From: Bacteroides sp.
Lineage (GTDB): Bacteria > Bacteroidota > Bacteroidia > Bacteroidales > Bacteroidaceae
DNA length: 11,681 nt
Assembly: GCA_030529405.1 (NCBI GenBank)
Contig: JAUMWZ010000030.1
Location: 1,713 to 13,393, forward strand
Reading direction: 5' to 3'
A program made the position numbers and the translations under genes. This document shows, piece by piece, positions 1-6,397 of this stretch (its first letter is position 1; every line of letters starts with the position of its first letter). The notes beneath the pieces are model-generated. The model was not told where the DNA came from. It ran no database searches and worked only from the letters and a program-made list of their open reading frames with translations.

Positions 1-825
1 AGAAGAAGTGAAAACTTTGATTTTCGTTCTGCAAGAACAGCGATGAAAACAAGCATGAGAGTAAATCACTTGCTACCTTTCACACAGCAACAAACCTATT
101 CACTATCCACACTATATCCTTATGCCACACGTCCAGAAGGGGAATGGGCTTTCCAAACGGAGTTAAGATATAGATTCAAACGTGGCAGTGTTTTGGGAGG
201 AAAGTATGGAACAAACATAAAGATTTCAGCATCATACGTCAGAGAACTTAAGAAAGAAATAACTGAAGGATTAGGTTCTCCAGACCAGATTGGTGTAGAC
301 ATAAGAGGAACTAAGGGATATGATACTCGCTTTTTTGGAATGGGAAAACAGTTGTTTCACGACATTGATTTAGAAGTTAGCAAAAAGCTAAGTCCGAGCT
401 ATCAGTTCACTCTTTCGTATATGAACCAACACTATAACCAGCAAGTAATAGAAGGTCATGCCGACAACGGAGATATTATATACAGCAACATATTCGTTTA
501 TGAAGGCAAACACAAGCTATCAAACGATATGGGACTAAGAACAGAACTTCAGTATCTGACTACAAGACAAGCCGAAAAAGACTGGTTGTTCGGATTGGTA
601 GAGTTTTCTCCTACTCCAAACATCATATTCTCTGTTAGCGACCAATGGAACATGGGAGTAACAAACAAACACTACTATATGTTTTCTGTTGCAGGAACAC
701 TAAGCGGACACAGATTACAACTTTCTTACGGTAGCACTCGTGAAGGAATAAACTGTTCAGGAGGTGTGTGCAGGGTTATGCCTGCTTCTAAGGGATTATT
801 CCTTTCATACAACTTCATTCTATAA
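1..825 (+). CDS. DUF6029-like outer-membrane protein, C-terminal part (5' end outside window)
   Basis: The frame is open from the first base and stops at TAA 823-825, giving 274 residues with no in-window start that must be used; the ATG at 43 is internal to the conserved region. The text resembles the C-terminal part of the Bacteroidota DUF6029 family as I remember it: an FRSAR-MKTSMRVN segment, SLSTLYPYATRPEGE, LGGKYGTNIKI, and a terminal NCSGGVCRVMPASKG block with two cysteines (codons at 754 and 769). Alternating polar and hydrophobic strands throughout and a last strand FLSYNFIL suggest an outer-membrane beta-barrel, though the final residue is Leu rather than the usual Phe. No biochemical role is known to me. 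It lies 215 bp upstream of the Omp28-type gene on the same strand, a pairing I recall from related genomes, so the two may act together in the envelope. The barrel and the partnership are inference. Confidence 0.7.
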   Translation, partial: RRSENFDFRSARTAMKTSMRVNHLLPFTQQQTYSLSTLYPYATRPEGEWAFQTELRYRFKRGSVLGGKYGTNIKISASYVRELKKEITEGLGSPDQIGVDIRGTKGYDTRFFGMGKQLFHDIDLEVSKKLSPSYQFTLSYMNQHYNQQVIEGHADNGDIIYSNIFVYEGKHKLSNDMGLRTELQYLTTRQAEKDWLFGLVEFSPTPNIIFSVSDQWNMGVTNKHYYMFSVAGTLSGHRLQLSYGSTREGINCSGGVCRVMPASKGLFLSYNFIL

Positions 826-847
826 CACACAGAAGAAAAATATATGA

Positions 848-867
848 TTGAACAAAACTGTGTTCAA
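848..867 (+). other. short hairpin after the DUF6029-like gene
   Basis: A perfect 7-bp inverted repeat TTGAACA / TGTTCAA with a 6-nt loop lies 22 bases after the stop codon. No T-run follows (the next bases are catagttt), so it is not a standard intrinsic terminator. It could stabilise the 3' end of the message or be chance in AT-rich DNA. Confidence 0.3.
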
Positions 868-923
868 CATAGTTTATAACTAATGAGTAATCAAACACAT
901 ACACAAGCATAACGTAACGCAAA

Positions 924-1011
924 GTAAACCATATATCACTGACTTGTAAACCATATATAACTGATTTGCAGATTATATATAGTTGAAAAGTCAAGTATAT
1001 ATCATTTAGAA
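924..1011. repeat. array A of four imperfect 22-bp extragenic units
   Basis: Four contiguous 22-base units begin at 924, 946, 968 and 990. Units 1 and 2 both start GTAAACCATATAT and continue ACTGA(C/T)TT. Units 3 and 4 keep the TATATAT core but have drifted. The first half (924-960) is largely complementary to the second half (973-1009), about 28 of 37 positions, so the array is also an imperfect inverted repeat with a 12-nt centre. It ends 29 bases before the omp28-like start codon and fills most of the gap. I found no clear TAnnTTTG promoter for the downstream gene here, so the array may contain or replace the promoter. The same unit recurs in three other gaps of this window. Confidence 0.75.
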
Positions 1012-1040
1012 AACAAAACAAAAACGATATAAATAAAAAG

Positions 1041-2369
1041 ATGATGAAGAAAATTGCAAAAATTGCACTGATGAGTGTTGCACTAACTAGTATATTCACT
1101 TCGTGCGACAAGAACAACAACGGAGATAATTGGATACCACAAGACGACAACAAGATAGCTAAAGAGTTGCGCACTCATATTCTTGTAGAGAAATACACTG
1201 GTCAGAAGTGTACAAACTGTCCGTCTGCCTCAAAAGAACTAAAGAAGATAGAAAGAGTATATAAAGACGAAGTTATAACAGTGGCTTTACACGCAGAACA
1301 AACAAAACTAGTTCTTCCTGAATTAGCTTCTGATGCTGCAAAACAATACTTCACATCTTTCGGCATTCCTAAGGCTGTTCCGGGCGTGATGATAAACAGA
1401 ACAAACCTTAGCGGAACAGAAAAATATAGTCAAAAGAAGTCACTTTGGAGTTCTTTCATAAGCAAAGAAGTAAACACCCCTGCTAAATACAGAATCAAGC
1501 TAAACACTGAACTGAAGGCAGAAAATAAGGTGCAAGTAAAGGTGGAAGTAGAAAAAAGAAATGAAAAAGCAAGCAACAACGTTGAACTACAGCTTTGGGT
1601 GGTTGAAGACATAGTTGCTGTTCAACACTTCCCAAACTTAGTTAAGGCAGACTATGTACACCACAACGTGTTACGCGATGCTCTAAACGGAATAAACGGA
1701 GAAAGCATTGACGCAAGCAAAGAGTATAACAAAACTTTCAGCACACCTGCTAACGTTAAAGAAGTGAAGAATGCAAAGGTTGTAGCATTTATATTCAACA
1801 AAGAAACTAAGCAAGTCTACGAAGCAAGCATATCTGCTCTTGGAGAAGGACTAGGATTAGAAAACGACTACGACAAAGATAACGCTGGAGAAAACCCTAA
1901 TGTAAACAACGGCGGAGTAATAAAATTCAAAAACGGAGATAAGGTTATAGAATCTGGCGCAACAATAGAAATTACAGACGAACCAACAGTATTGGAAGAG
2001 GCAAATCTCATAGAAATGGTTACGAAGCCTGTAAAAATTGTGTTTGGTGATAGATTGAAGAAAAAAGAAGTATTCACAATCGAGGTGGTAAAAGAGAACT
2101 ACAAAGACAAAAAAAATATAGGCATAAGTACTGTTTGTACTGCTGGCGGGTGCCATGTTTCAGACAATAAGGACTTTTTCAAAACAGAACTTGACACAAA
2201 AGAGATAACAGGTGGAGCTGAGGACATAACAGATACAGTACAAATTCACTATGAATTTGAAAAGGAATCTAAAGATGGCGACTACAAAGTAAGGGTAAAC
2301 GTCAAGAAAGACAACAAGATAGAGGCATACTACTACATTGTGTTTAAGTATAAAGCAAAGAAGGCATAA
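1041..2369 (+). CDS. Omp28-related outer-membrane lipoprotein with CxxC motif
   Basis: 442 residues. The N-terminus is a lipoprotein signal: MMKK, a hydrophobic stretch, then FTSC with the acylated cysteine at residue 22. DKNNNGD follows, an Asp/Asn-rich stretch that could favour surface export in Bacteroidota. The block VEKYTGQKCTNCPSA (Cys57 and Cys60) followed by ITVALHAEQ matches the Omp28 family, whose N-terminal domain is thioredoxin-like. Two more cysteines (366 and 371, in VCTAGGCH) sit in an immunoglobulin-like C-terminal region. Two ATGs are adjacent (1041 and 1044), and either gives a workable signal. The leader is A-rich without a Shine-Dalgarno sequence, as is normal for the phylum. 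The family is named from the 28-kDa Porphyromonas gingivalis Omp28, described as a possible adhesin; this protein is longer. Enzymatic thiol chemistry is not established, so adhesin, redox or structural roles all remain open. Confidence 0.85.
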   Translation: MMKKIAKIALMSVALTSIFTSCDKNNNGDNWIPQDDNKIAKELRTHILVEKYTGQKCTNCPSASKELKKIERVYKDEVITVALHAEQTKLVLPELASDAAKQYFTSFGIPKAVPGVMINRTNLSGTEKYSQKKSLWSSFISKEVNTPAKYRIKLNTELKAENKVQVKVEVEKRNEKASNNVELQLWVVEDIVAVQHFPNLVKADYVHHNVLRDALNGINGESIDASKEYNKTFSTPANVKEVKNAKVVAFIFNKETKQVYEASISALGEGLGLENDYDKDNAGENPNVNNGGVIKFKNGDKVIESGATIEITDEPTVLEEANLIEMVTKPVKIVFGDRLKKKEVFTIEVVKENYKDKKNIGISTVCTAGGCHVSDNKDFFKTELDTKEITGGAEDITDTVQIHYEFEKESKDGDYKVRVNVKKDNKIEAYYYIVFKYKAKKA

Positions 2370-2486
2370 ACCTCAACATAGATTGATGCAGATGCAAAGC
2401 AAACATTTCTGATGTGGTGGAAAACATATCTTTATAGATTGTACAATAACTACCGCCAAGCAAATATCAGAAATTACAGAAACAAG

Positions 2487-2517
2487 GTATGTGTACTTAC
2501 CAAAACAGTACACATAC
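2487..2517. other. 10-bp inverted repeat downstream of the Omp28-like gene
   Basis: GTATGTGTAC (2487-2496) and GTACACATAC (2508-2517) are perfectly complementary around an 11-nt loop, and a G-T and an A-T pair can extend the stem outward. No T-run follows on either strand, so a simple intrinsic terminator is unlikely. It lies 117 bases after the Omp28-like stop and about 75 bases before the tRNA promoter. It could be a processing hairpin, a factor-assisted terminator or a protein-binding dyad. Nothing else in 2370-2590 looked genic. Confidence 0.45.
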
Positions 2518-2591
2518 TTCTGAAAACACAATGATAAGCTTACAAAAAACAATAGATTATATTTAGTTTGCGAAAAAACACTGTCTATATG

Positions 2592-2622
2592 TTTGACAAT
2601 ATAAAAAAATAGCGTACATTTG
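2592..2622 (+). promoter_or_regulatory. Bacteroidota-type promoter for tRNA-Ser
   Basis: TTTG at 2592-2595, a 19-nt spacer and TACATTTG at 2615-2622 match exactly the -33 TTTG and -7 TAnnTTTG elements known for the primary sigma factor of Bacteroides-type bacteria. Transcription would begin at about 2629-2632, leaving a leader of a little over 20 nt to be trimmed before the tRNA. This is the cleanest promoter in the window and supports the phylum assignment. Confidence 0.8.
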
Positions 2623-2653
2623 CATCGCATTACTCGAAAGAGATAATGGGTTT

Positions 2654-2745
2654 GGAAGTTTGGGTGAGTGGCTTAAACCACTAGATTGCTAATCTGGCGT
2701 ACGATGCAAATTGTACCGGGGGTTCGAATCCCCCAGCTTCCGCCA
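2654..2745 (+). tRNA. tRNA-Ser(GCU), class II, CCA encoded
   Basis: The full cloverleaf can be read. The acceptor stem GGAAGTT pairs with AGCTTCC (one G-U), followed by discriminator G and an encoded CCA. The D-stem is GGT/ACC with GG in the loop. The anticodon stem CTAGA/TCTGG holds loop TTGCTAA, giving anticodon GCT, which reads AGC and AGU serine codons. The T-arm is GGGGG-TTCGAAT-CCCCC. A long variable arm of about 20 nt (2698-2717), with a GTAC/GTAC stem and a roomy 10-nt loop, is the class II hallmark of tRNA-Ser. It is a single-gene unit with its own promoter and terminator. Confidence 0.97.
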
Positions 2746-2771
2746 GCTTTAAGATTTAATTAAAGGTAAAG

Positions 2772-2815
2772 AAAAGAGAGGAAATAGATTTGTTCTACTT
2801 CCTCTCTTTTTATTT
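2772..2815 (+). terminator. intrinsic terminator of the tRNA-Ser unit
   Basis: AAAAGAGAGGAA (2772-2783) pairs perfectly with TTCCTCTCTTTT (2799-2810). After one mismatch an inner TAGA/TCTA adds four pairs around a 5-nt loop. The 3' arm runs into a T-rich tail. It lies 26 bases after the tRNA CCA end and is strong enough to isolate the tRNA from the convergent gene. Confidence 0.9.
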
Positions 2816-3229
2816 ATACAATAAATCCTATACTACCCAAACATAAACGAGACATTGAGCTATAACTTTATGTTTCTAACCAATACTCTCCCCTACATCA
2901 ACTGCTTTACTACCTCTAACCATTCTAATAAAAGAATGTAAACAGATGATTATCACATCTTTTCTAAACCATATATACTTTACAAATAAACTCTATATAG
3001 TTTGGAAGAAGACTATATACTACTGACTTGAAAACTGTGAATGGTTTGCAGATGGGGTGTATAACACATATCAATAAGCAGTGGATATATAAGAGGTATA
3101 TCCTATTTGAAATAACAGAAAACTAAAGCACTATTGTGATATAGAAAAGGTTAGTGTACTTGTTTGAGAATAGAATGTATACGAAAAAGTACACGATATA
3201 TATAGGTAAACAAGTTCAGATATGGGAAT
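2816..3229. other. non-coding region between the two terminators
   Basis: No credible ORF on either strand. The stretch holds repeat array B (listed separately) and, further right, interleaved inverted repeats: GTGTAC 3154-3159 pairs with GTACAC 3189-3194, while the overlapping ACTTGTTT 3158-3165 pairs with AAACAAGT 3208-3215, so the two hairpins share bases and compete. A TTTG at 3163 has no correctly spaced TAnnTTTG partner. I see no supported small RNA or promoter here. Confidence 0.5.
2964..3051. repeat. array B of 22-bp extragenic units
   Basis: Four contiguous units begin at 2964, 2986, 3008 and 3030, in the same phase as array A. Unit 1 starts CTAAACCATATATACTT; units 2 and 3 keep CTATATA; unit 4 keeps the TTTGCA end but has lost the TATATA core. 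A still weaker fifth unit may follow (3052-3073). AAACCAT at 2966-2972 is mirrored by ATGGTTT at 3041-3047, so the outer ends are inverted copies, though the overall dyad is weaker than in the other arrays. It lies in the convergent gap, where it cannot be a promoter for either neighbour. Confidence 0.65.
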
Positions 3230-3278
3230 AAAAAAACAGAGTTTGCAGGGCAGAAAAGCTACCTTTGCAAACTCTGTT
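3228..3278 (-). terminator. intrinsic terminator of the OmpA/TPR lipoprotein gene
   Basis: Read on the minus strand, a perfect 13-bp stem AACAGAGTTTGCA / TGCAAACTCTGTT (plus-strand 3266-3278 and 3235-3247) with an 18-nt loop is followed by a run of seven T (plus-strand A at 3230-3236). The stem begins 20 bases after the stop codon at 3299-3301, in the standard position for a terminator. Confidence 0.9.
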
Positions 3279-3298
3279 ATATGATTCTTGCTAAAATA

Positions 3299-4993
3299 TT
3301 AGTTCATCAAGCTGATGAATGCTGAAGTGTTGTAGAACTTAACAAACTCTAAGTCGTTCAAAGCTCTATTTTTCAATTCTGGAGAACGAACAAAGGCTTT
3401 ACGAAGATTGTCTACCACCTTTATCACATTGTTTGTGCGAGCACCTACAATAGAAAGCAGATAGAACGTATATCCATCTGGGTTAGCCACCTCGGTAAGT
3501 GTTTTTTCCGCCTTATTGTAGTTTTTGTTCAAGATGTGAGCTAGAGCAGAGATATTTGAAGCCTCATCACCAAAGATTAAAGCAGCTTTATCGTATGCGC
3601 CCTTTGATAAGTATAGCTTGCCCATAACACTTTCTATACCTTTAGAACCAGAAGCACGTCCGATAAATTCTTCTGCCACTTCCTTGTTTCCCTTCAATAG
3701 TGATATGACTCCCAAGTTAGAGTTTACTTCTGGAGCATCTTGAACCTTCATTGAGTTTCTTAGATATTCGCTCGCTTGTTCAACATTGCCTTTCTTGTAT
3801 GCAAGTACCGCCAAGTTGTTCAATGCTCTATAATCGTTAGGGAAATGCTTAACAACATTCTTGTAGATTGTTTCTTTCTCTGCGTCATTATCAGTTAGAG
3901 TGGCAGCATAAAGAAACTCCTCAACGTTAAGTTTTGAAGGGGATTTCTCTGCAAAAGTTTTTATCTCGTGATCTGTCTTACCTATAATTTCATAGTTAAG
4001 AGTTATGCGTGAACGTCTTAGTTGTGGTAATATGTCGTCTGCTAATGATTGATACACAGAAGAAATATTTCTGATTTCTTGCTCTCTTTGTGCAGGGTCT
4101 GTATACATTGCAAGAACTCTCAAGATTAGGTGCTTATCTGGTATGTTAGACTTTTCTACTAACTCTCTAAATCCTTCCCAGTCTTCTGCTGTGTATTTTG
4201 TGTCTACATAAACGTCTTCGATGTTGTTTTTCTTGATGTTAGCATTAAGAAGTTTAGCTGTGTTCTTTTCACGGTTTTCTGCCAACTTAGTATTCAAATC
4301 GAGCTTACCTTCAGGCGATGCATAAGCAGATATTTCTATGTTTTTCACTCGTTTGTTCTCGCTGTCATCAACATCTTTAACGTCTTGCGTGAACTTGTTT
4401 GCTGTTTTTGTTTCTGTGGCTCTTATGTTTGCTTGGTTTACAAGGAACATAATGTTTGCATCTTTCTTTTCTTGAATGATGCGTTGGAAACGGTCTTCTG
4501 CGACAGTAAGGTTTGCTTTTTTCAGTAAACTACTTAGTAGTTCTGATGTAGAGTTTACTCCGTCTGCCACCTTAACGCTAAATTCGCTCAACTTTTTGCT
4601 TCCTTTTTTCACTGAAACGTTTAGGAATAACTCCGAACGCTCCATTTCTGGCACATATCTGAACGACTCTTTGATGCTAAAACGACCGCCACGTTTGTAA
4701 GAAATAACCTTCTCATTACCTTGAACGCTTTCTCCTTGGAACACATACTTATCTCCCTCTGCTTTTCCGTTGTTCCACTTCAACACTGGTGTAACCTCTA
4801 CCACCGATTTTTTGTGTAAGAACTTAGCAGGGAAACGCCCATCAATAGTAAACGGAACTTGTCCTCCTACCGCTTCTAACACTTGTGGTGTTACTGAGAA
4901 ATGTTCTTCAGTAAGCCCCGAAATCTTCTTGCTACATGATGAAGTGATGCTTACCAAAGCAGCAAAAAGCATAATGTAAAAACTTTTTTTCAT
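3299..4993 (-). CDS. lipoprotein with an OmpA-like segment and C-terminal TPR-like helices
   Basis: 564 residues. A type II signal peptide (MKKSFYIMLFAALVSITSSC) puts the acylated Cys at residue 20, followed by SKK rather than acidic residues, which suggests a periplasm-facing anchor. Residues about 30-145 are beta-rich and unassigned. Residues 218-245 (NIEISAYASPEG ... LAENREKNT) resemble the core of OmpA-like peptidoglycan-binding domains, with an insertion-rich stretch up to about 335. From about 373 to 535 there are helical pairs of TPR type (YRALNNLAVLAYKKGNVEQASEYL, VNSNLGVISLLKGNKEVAEEFI and others). Likely role: envelope scaffold tethered to the outer membrane and perhaps touching peptidoglycan. 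I do not know a gene name or an experimental function. The gene stands alone, with its own promoter candidate and terminator. Start chosen because it gives an intact lipoprotein signal. Confidence 0.75.
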   Translation of the reverse strand: MKKSFYIMLFAALVSITSSCSKKISGLTEEHFSVTPQVLEAVGGQVPFTIDGRFPAKFLHKKSVVEVTPVLKWNNGKAEGDKYVFQGESVQGNEKVISYKRGGRFSIKESFRYVPEMERSELFLNVSVKKGSKKLSEFSVKVADGVNSTSELLSSLLKKANLTVAEDRFQRIIQEKKDANIMFLVNQANIRATETKTANKFTQDVKDVDDSENKRVKNIEISAYASPEGKLDLNTKLAENREKNTAKLLNANIKKNNIEDVYVDTKYTAEDWEGFRELVEKSNIPDKHLILRVLAMYTDPAQREQEIRNISSVYQSLADDILPQLRRSRITLNYEIIGKTDHEIKTFAEKSPSKLNVEEFLYAATLTDNDAEKETIYKNVVKHFPNDYRALNNLAVLAYKKGNVEQASEYLRNSMKVQDAPEVNSNLGVISLLKGNKEVAEEFIGRASGSKGIESVMGKLYLSKGAYDKAALIFGDEASNISALAHILNKNYNKAEKTLTEVANPDGYTFYLLSIVGARTNNVIKVVDNLRKAFVRSPELKNRALNDLEFVKFYNTSAFISLMN

Positions 4994-5056
4994 GTCTTAT
5001 TTATTTTAATTTGATATTCTCTTTAGCTGAAAGTGTTATAGTTAAAATATAAAACA

Positions 5057-5087
5057 CAAATATACAGTATATATAGGTTGCAGTAAT
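5057..5087 (-). promoter_or_regulatory. candidate promoter for the OmpA/TPR lipoprotein gene
   Basis: On the minus strand TATATTTG (plus-strand 5057-5064) fits the TAnnTTTG -7 element perfectly. About 19 bases further upstream only a weak TTTG-like match (ACTG) is found. Transcription would start near 5050, giving a leader of roughly 57 nt before the ATG at 4993. It is credible on the -7 box alone. The stretch 5065-5202 upstream of it is AT-rich and shows nothing else I can support. Confidence 0.45.
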
Positions 5088-5202
5088 TATATATTGGCTG
5101 TTTTATTATTATTTAATTTTTGAAGATGGAACAAAAACAGAAACATAATGCTCAGCTAGATAATAAATAAGACGGTGTAAACAAGCAACATATAAGAGAA
5201 AA

Positions 5203-5312
5203 GTAAACCATATAGAGTTGATTTGCAAACTATATATAAAATGGAAATCAGCTGTATACAGTTTGAAAGTTGGCTATATATGGTTTGCAAAAAGGCTGTA
5301 TACAGCACTGTC
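5203..5312. repeat. array C of five 22-bp extragenic units forming a long inverted repeat
   Basis: Units begin at 5203, 5225, 5247, 5269 and 5291. They share the CAAAC-TATATA core; units 3 and 5 carry CTGTATACAG instead, and unit 5 contains the perfect 12-bp palindrome GCTGTATACAGC (5295-5306), followed on the minus strand by CTTTTT. Positions 5203-5238 pair with 5253-5288: 27 Watson-Crick pairs, 6 G-T wobbles and 3 mismatches in 36. It lies downstream of xerD and about 210 bases upstream of the lipoprotein start, both on the minus strand, so it could act as a weak terminator for xerD. The rest of the 4994-5372 gap holds only the promoter candidate listed above. Confidence 0.8.
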
Positions 5313-5372
5313 GGGAGGTGTAAAAAGAGTAATTGTAAGTAAAGTTATATCGTAAGGAGAAGTGATGACACA

Positions 5373-6320
5373 CTACCCCTTTTCTTTATGATACTTAATG
5401 TTTCTTGGGTGATGATTGACTATCTGTGAACGTAACATCTGACGGTCAATATGGGTATATATCTCGGTACTAACAATAGATTCGTGACCCATCATACATT
5501 GTATTGCGCGAAGGTTAGCACCGTGTTCGAGCAAATGAGTGGCAAACGAGTGGCGAAAAGTATGCGGACTGATGTTTTTCTTTATACCAGCCATGTTGGC
5601 ATACTCCTTTATCATGTGGAAAACCATTATGCGAGAAAGGCTTTTTCCACGTCTGTGGCTAACGAAAAGATAGTCTTCATATCCTCGTTGTATGTTTATT
5701 ATGTTTCTGTCAATAAAATAAAGTTCTATCTCTTTTATAGCTTTATTAGAAATTGGAACAAGACGCTGTTTGCCTCCTTTGCCCTCTACTTTGATGAACT
5801 TCTCCTTGAAATAAAGCTCCGATATTTTAAGGTTTATAAGTTCAGAAACACGAAGTCCGCAGCTATATAACGTTTCTATTATAGCACGATTACGTTGCCC
5901 TTCGCTCTTACTAAGGTCTATTACCGACAGAATATTGTCTATCTCTTCCACAGTCAATACTTCTGGCAGTTTCAATCCTATCTTAGGTGTTTCTACCAAC
6001 TCACTTGGGTCTGTTTGCAGGTAATCTGACATTATCAAGAACTTAAACAATGATTTAATCCCCGATATTATACGAGCTTGAGAACGAGCATTTACACCTA
6101 TATCATGAAGACCAGCTATAAATGCTTGCAAAGTATCGTAACTGACGTCACGCAGAGATATACTTTCGCCGTCAAGAAAAGACATCAACTTCTCCACATC
6201 AGACACATAAGCCTCTTGGGTGTTCTTTGATAGATTTTTCTCTAACTTTATATATCTCTTGTACTTATTTATTATTTGTTCTTTATCGTTAATATATAGG
6301 TCGTTAGTATTGTTTTTCAT
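5373..6320 (-). CDS. xerD: XerD-type site-specific tyrosine recombinase
   Basis: 315 residues, close to the usual 300 of Xer recombinases. An N-terminal core-binding domain (about 15-105: YIKLEKNLSKNTQEAYVSDV) precedes the catalytic domain (about 115-300). The full active-site set is visible: Arg157 in CGLRVSEL, Lys181 in EGKGGKQR, His253 and Arg256 in SPHTFRHSFATHLL, His279 in MMGHESI and the nucleophile Tyr288 in EIYTHID. Xer proteins resolve chromosome dimers at dif with FtsK, normally as an XerC/XerD pair; the partner and dif are not in this window. Assignment to XerD rather than XerC rests on overall resemblance to Bacteroidales XerD proteins and the aroQ neighbourhood. No cargo genes or integron features are nearby, so an integrase of a mobile element is unlikely. 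The only alternative in-frame ATG is at residue 46, inside the domain, so the first ATG stands. Confidence 0.92.
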   Translation of the reverse strand: MKNNTNDLYINDKEQIINKYKRYIKLEKNLSKNTQEAYVSDVEKLMSFLDGESISLRDVSYDTLQAFIAGLHDIGVNARSQARIISGIKSLFKFLIMSDYLQTDPSELVETPKIGLKLPEVLTVEEIDNILSVIDLSKSEGQRNRAIIETLYSCGLRVSELINLKISELYFKEKFIKVEGKGGKQRLVPISNKAIKEIELYFIDRNIINIQRGYEDYLFVSHRRGKSLSRIMVFHMIKEYANMAGIKKNISPHTFRHSFATHLLEHGANLRAIQCMMGHESIVSTEIYTHIDRQMLRSQIVNHHPRNIKYHKEKG

Positions 6321-6340
6321 ATCTTTTTTGTATAACTTTG
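6309..6340 (+). promoter_or_regulatory. predicted promoter of the aroQ operon
   Basis: TAACTTTG at 6333-6340 is an exact TAnnTTTG -7 box; ATTG at 6309-6312, 20 nt upstream, is a 3-of-4 match to TTTG. Start of transcription would be about 6347, a leader of about 50 nt. The -33 element lies inside the first codons of xerD, so the promoter is embedded in the divergent gene. Confidence 0.6.
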
Positions 6341-6343
6341 CGC

Positions 6344-6372
6344 CAAACTATTCATTATTGACATATTGCAAA
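6344..6372 (-). promoter_or_regulatory. predicted promoter of xerD
   Basis: On the minus strand, TTTG (plus-strand 6369-6372), an 18-nt spacer and TAGTTTG (6344-6350) approximate the Bacteroidota promoter, the -7 box being one base short of TAnnTTTG. Transcription would start near 6337, about 17 nt before the ATG. Its -7 box lies three bases from the aroQ -7 box. Confidence 0.45.
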
Positions 6373-6397
6373 AGTATTGATAAAAAACGAAGAACGT

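Noticed and set aside
924..1011. CRISPR-like array
   Set aside because: The units are contiguous with no unique spacers, the copies are imperfect, and no cas gene is present; the same holds for the other three arrays.
924..1011. Array units as tandem Bacteroidota promoters (TTTG and TAnnTTTG)
   Set aside because: Within the units TATA and TTTG are separated by three bases or one base rather than two, and the 22-bp period does not give the 19-nt spacer; array B also lies where no gene could use it.
815..1174. 119-residue minus-strand ORF
   Set aside because: It spans repeat array A and the antisense of the Omp28-like signal peptide; the apparent hydrophobicity comes from AT-rich repeats.
2373..2630. 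85-residue minus-strand ORF in the gap before the tRNA
   Set aside because: It is a low-complexity hydrophobic and cysteine-rich translation, crosses the tRNA promoter and an inverted repeat, and has no promoter or recognisable similarity.
5451..5870. 139-residue plus-strand ORF
   Set aside because: It lies wholly antisense to the catalytic domain of xerD, whose motifs are intact, and shows no family resemblance.
5373..6320. xerD as the integrase of a mobile element
   Set aside because: No attachment-site duplication, cargo genes or tRNA-proximal insertion is visible; the neighbours are conserved housekeeping genes.
6377..6397. TTG start extending aroQ by seven residues
   Set aside because: The conserved N-terminus of type II dehydroquinases begins at the ATG at 6398; the extension is unconserved lysine/glutamate-rich sequence.
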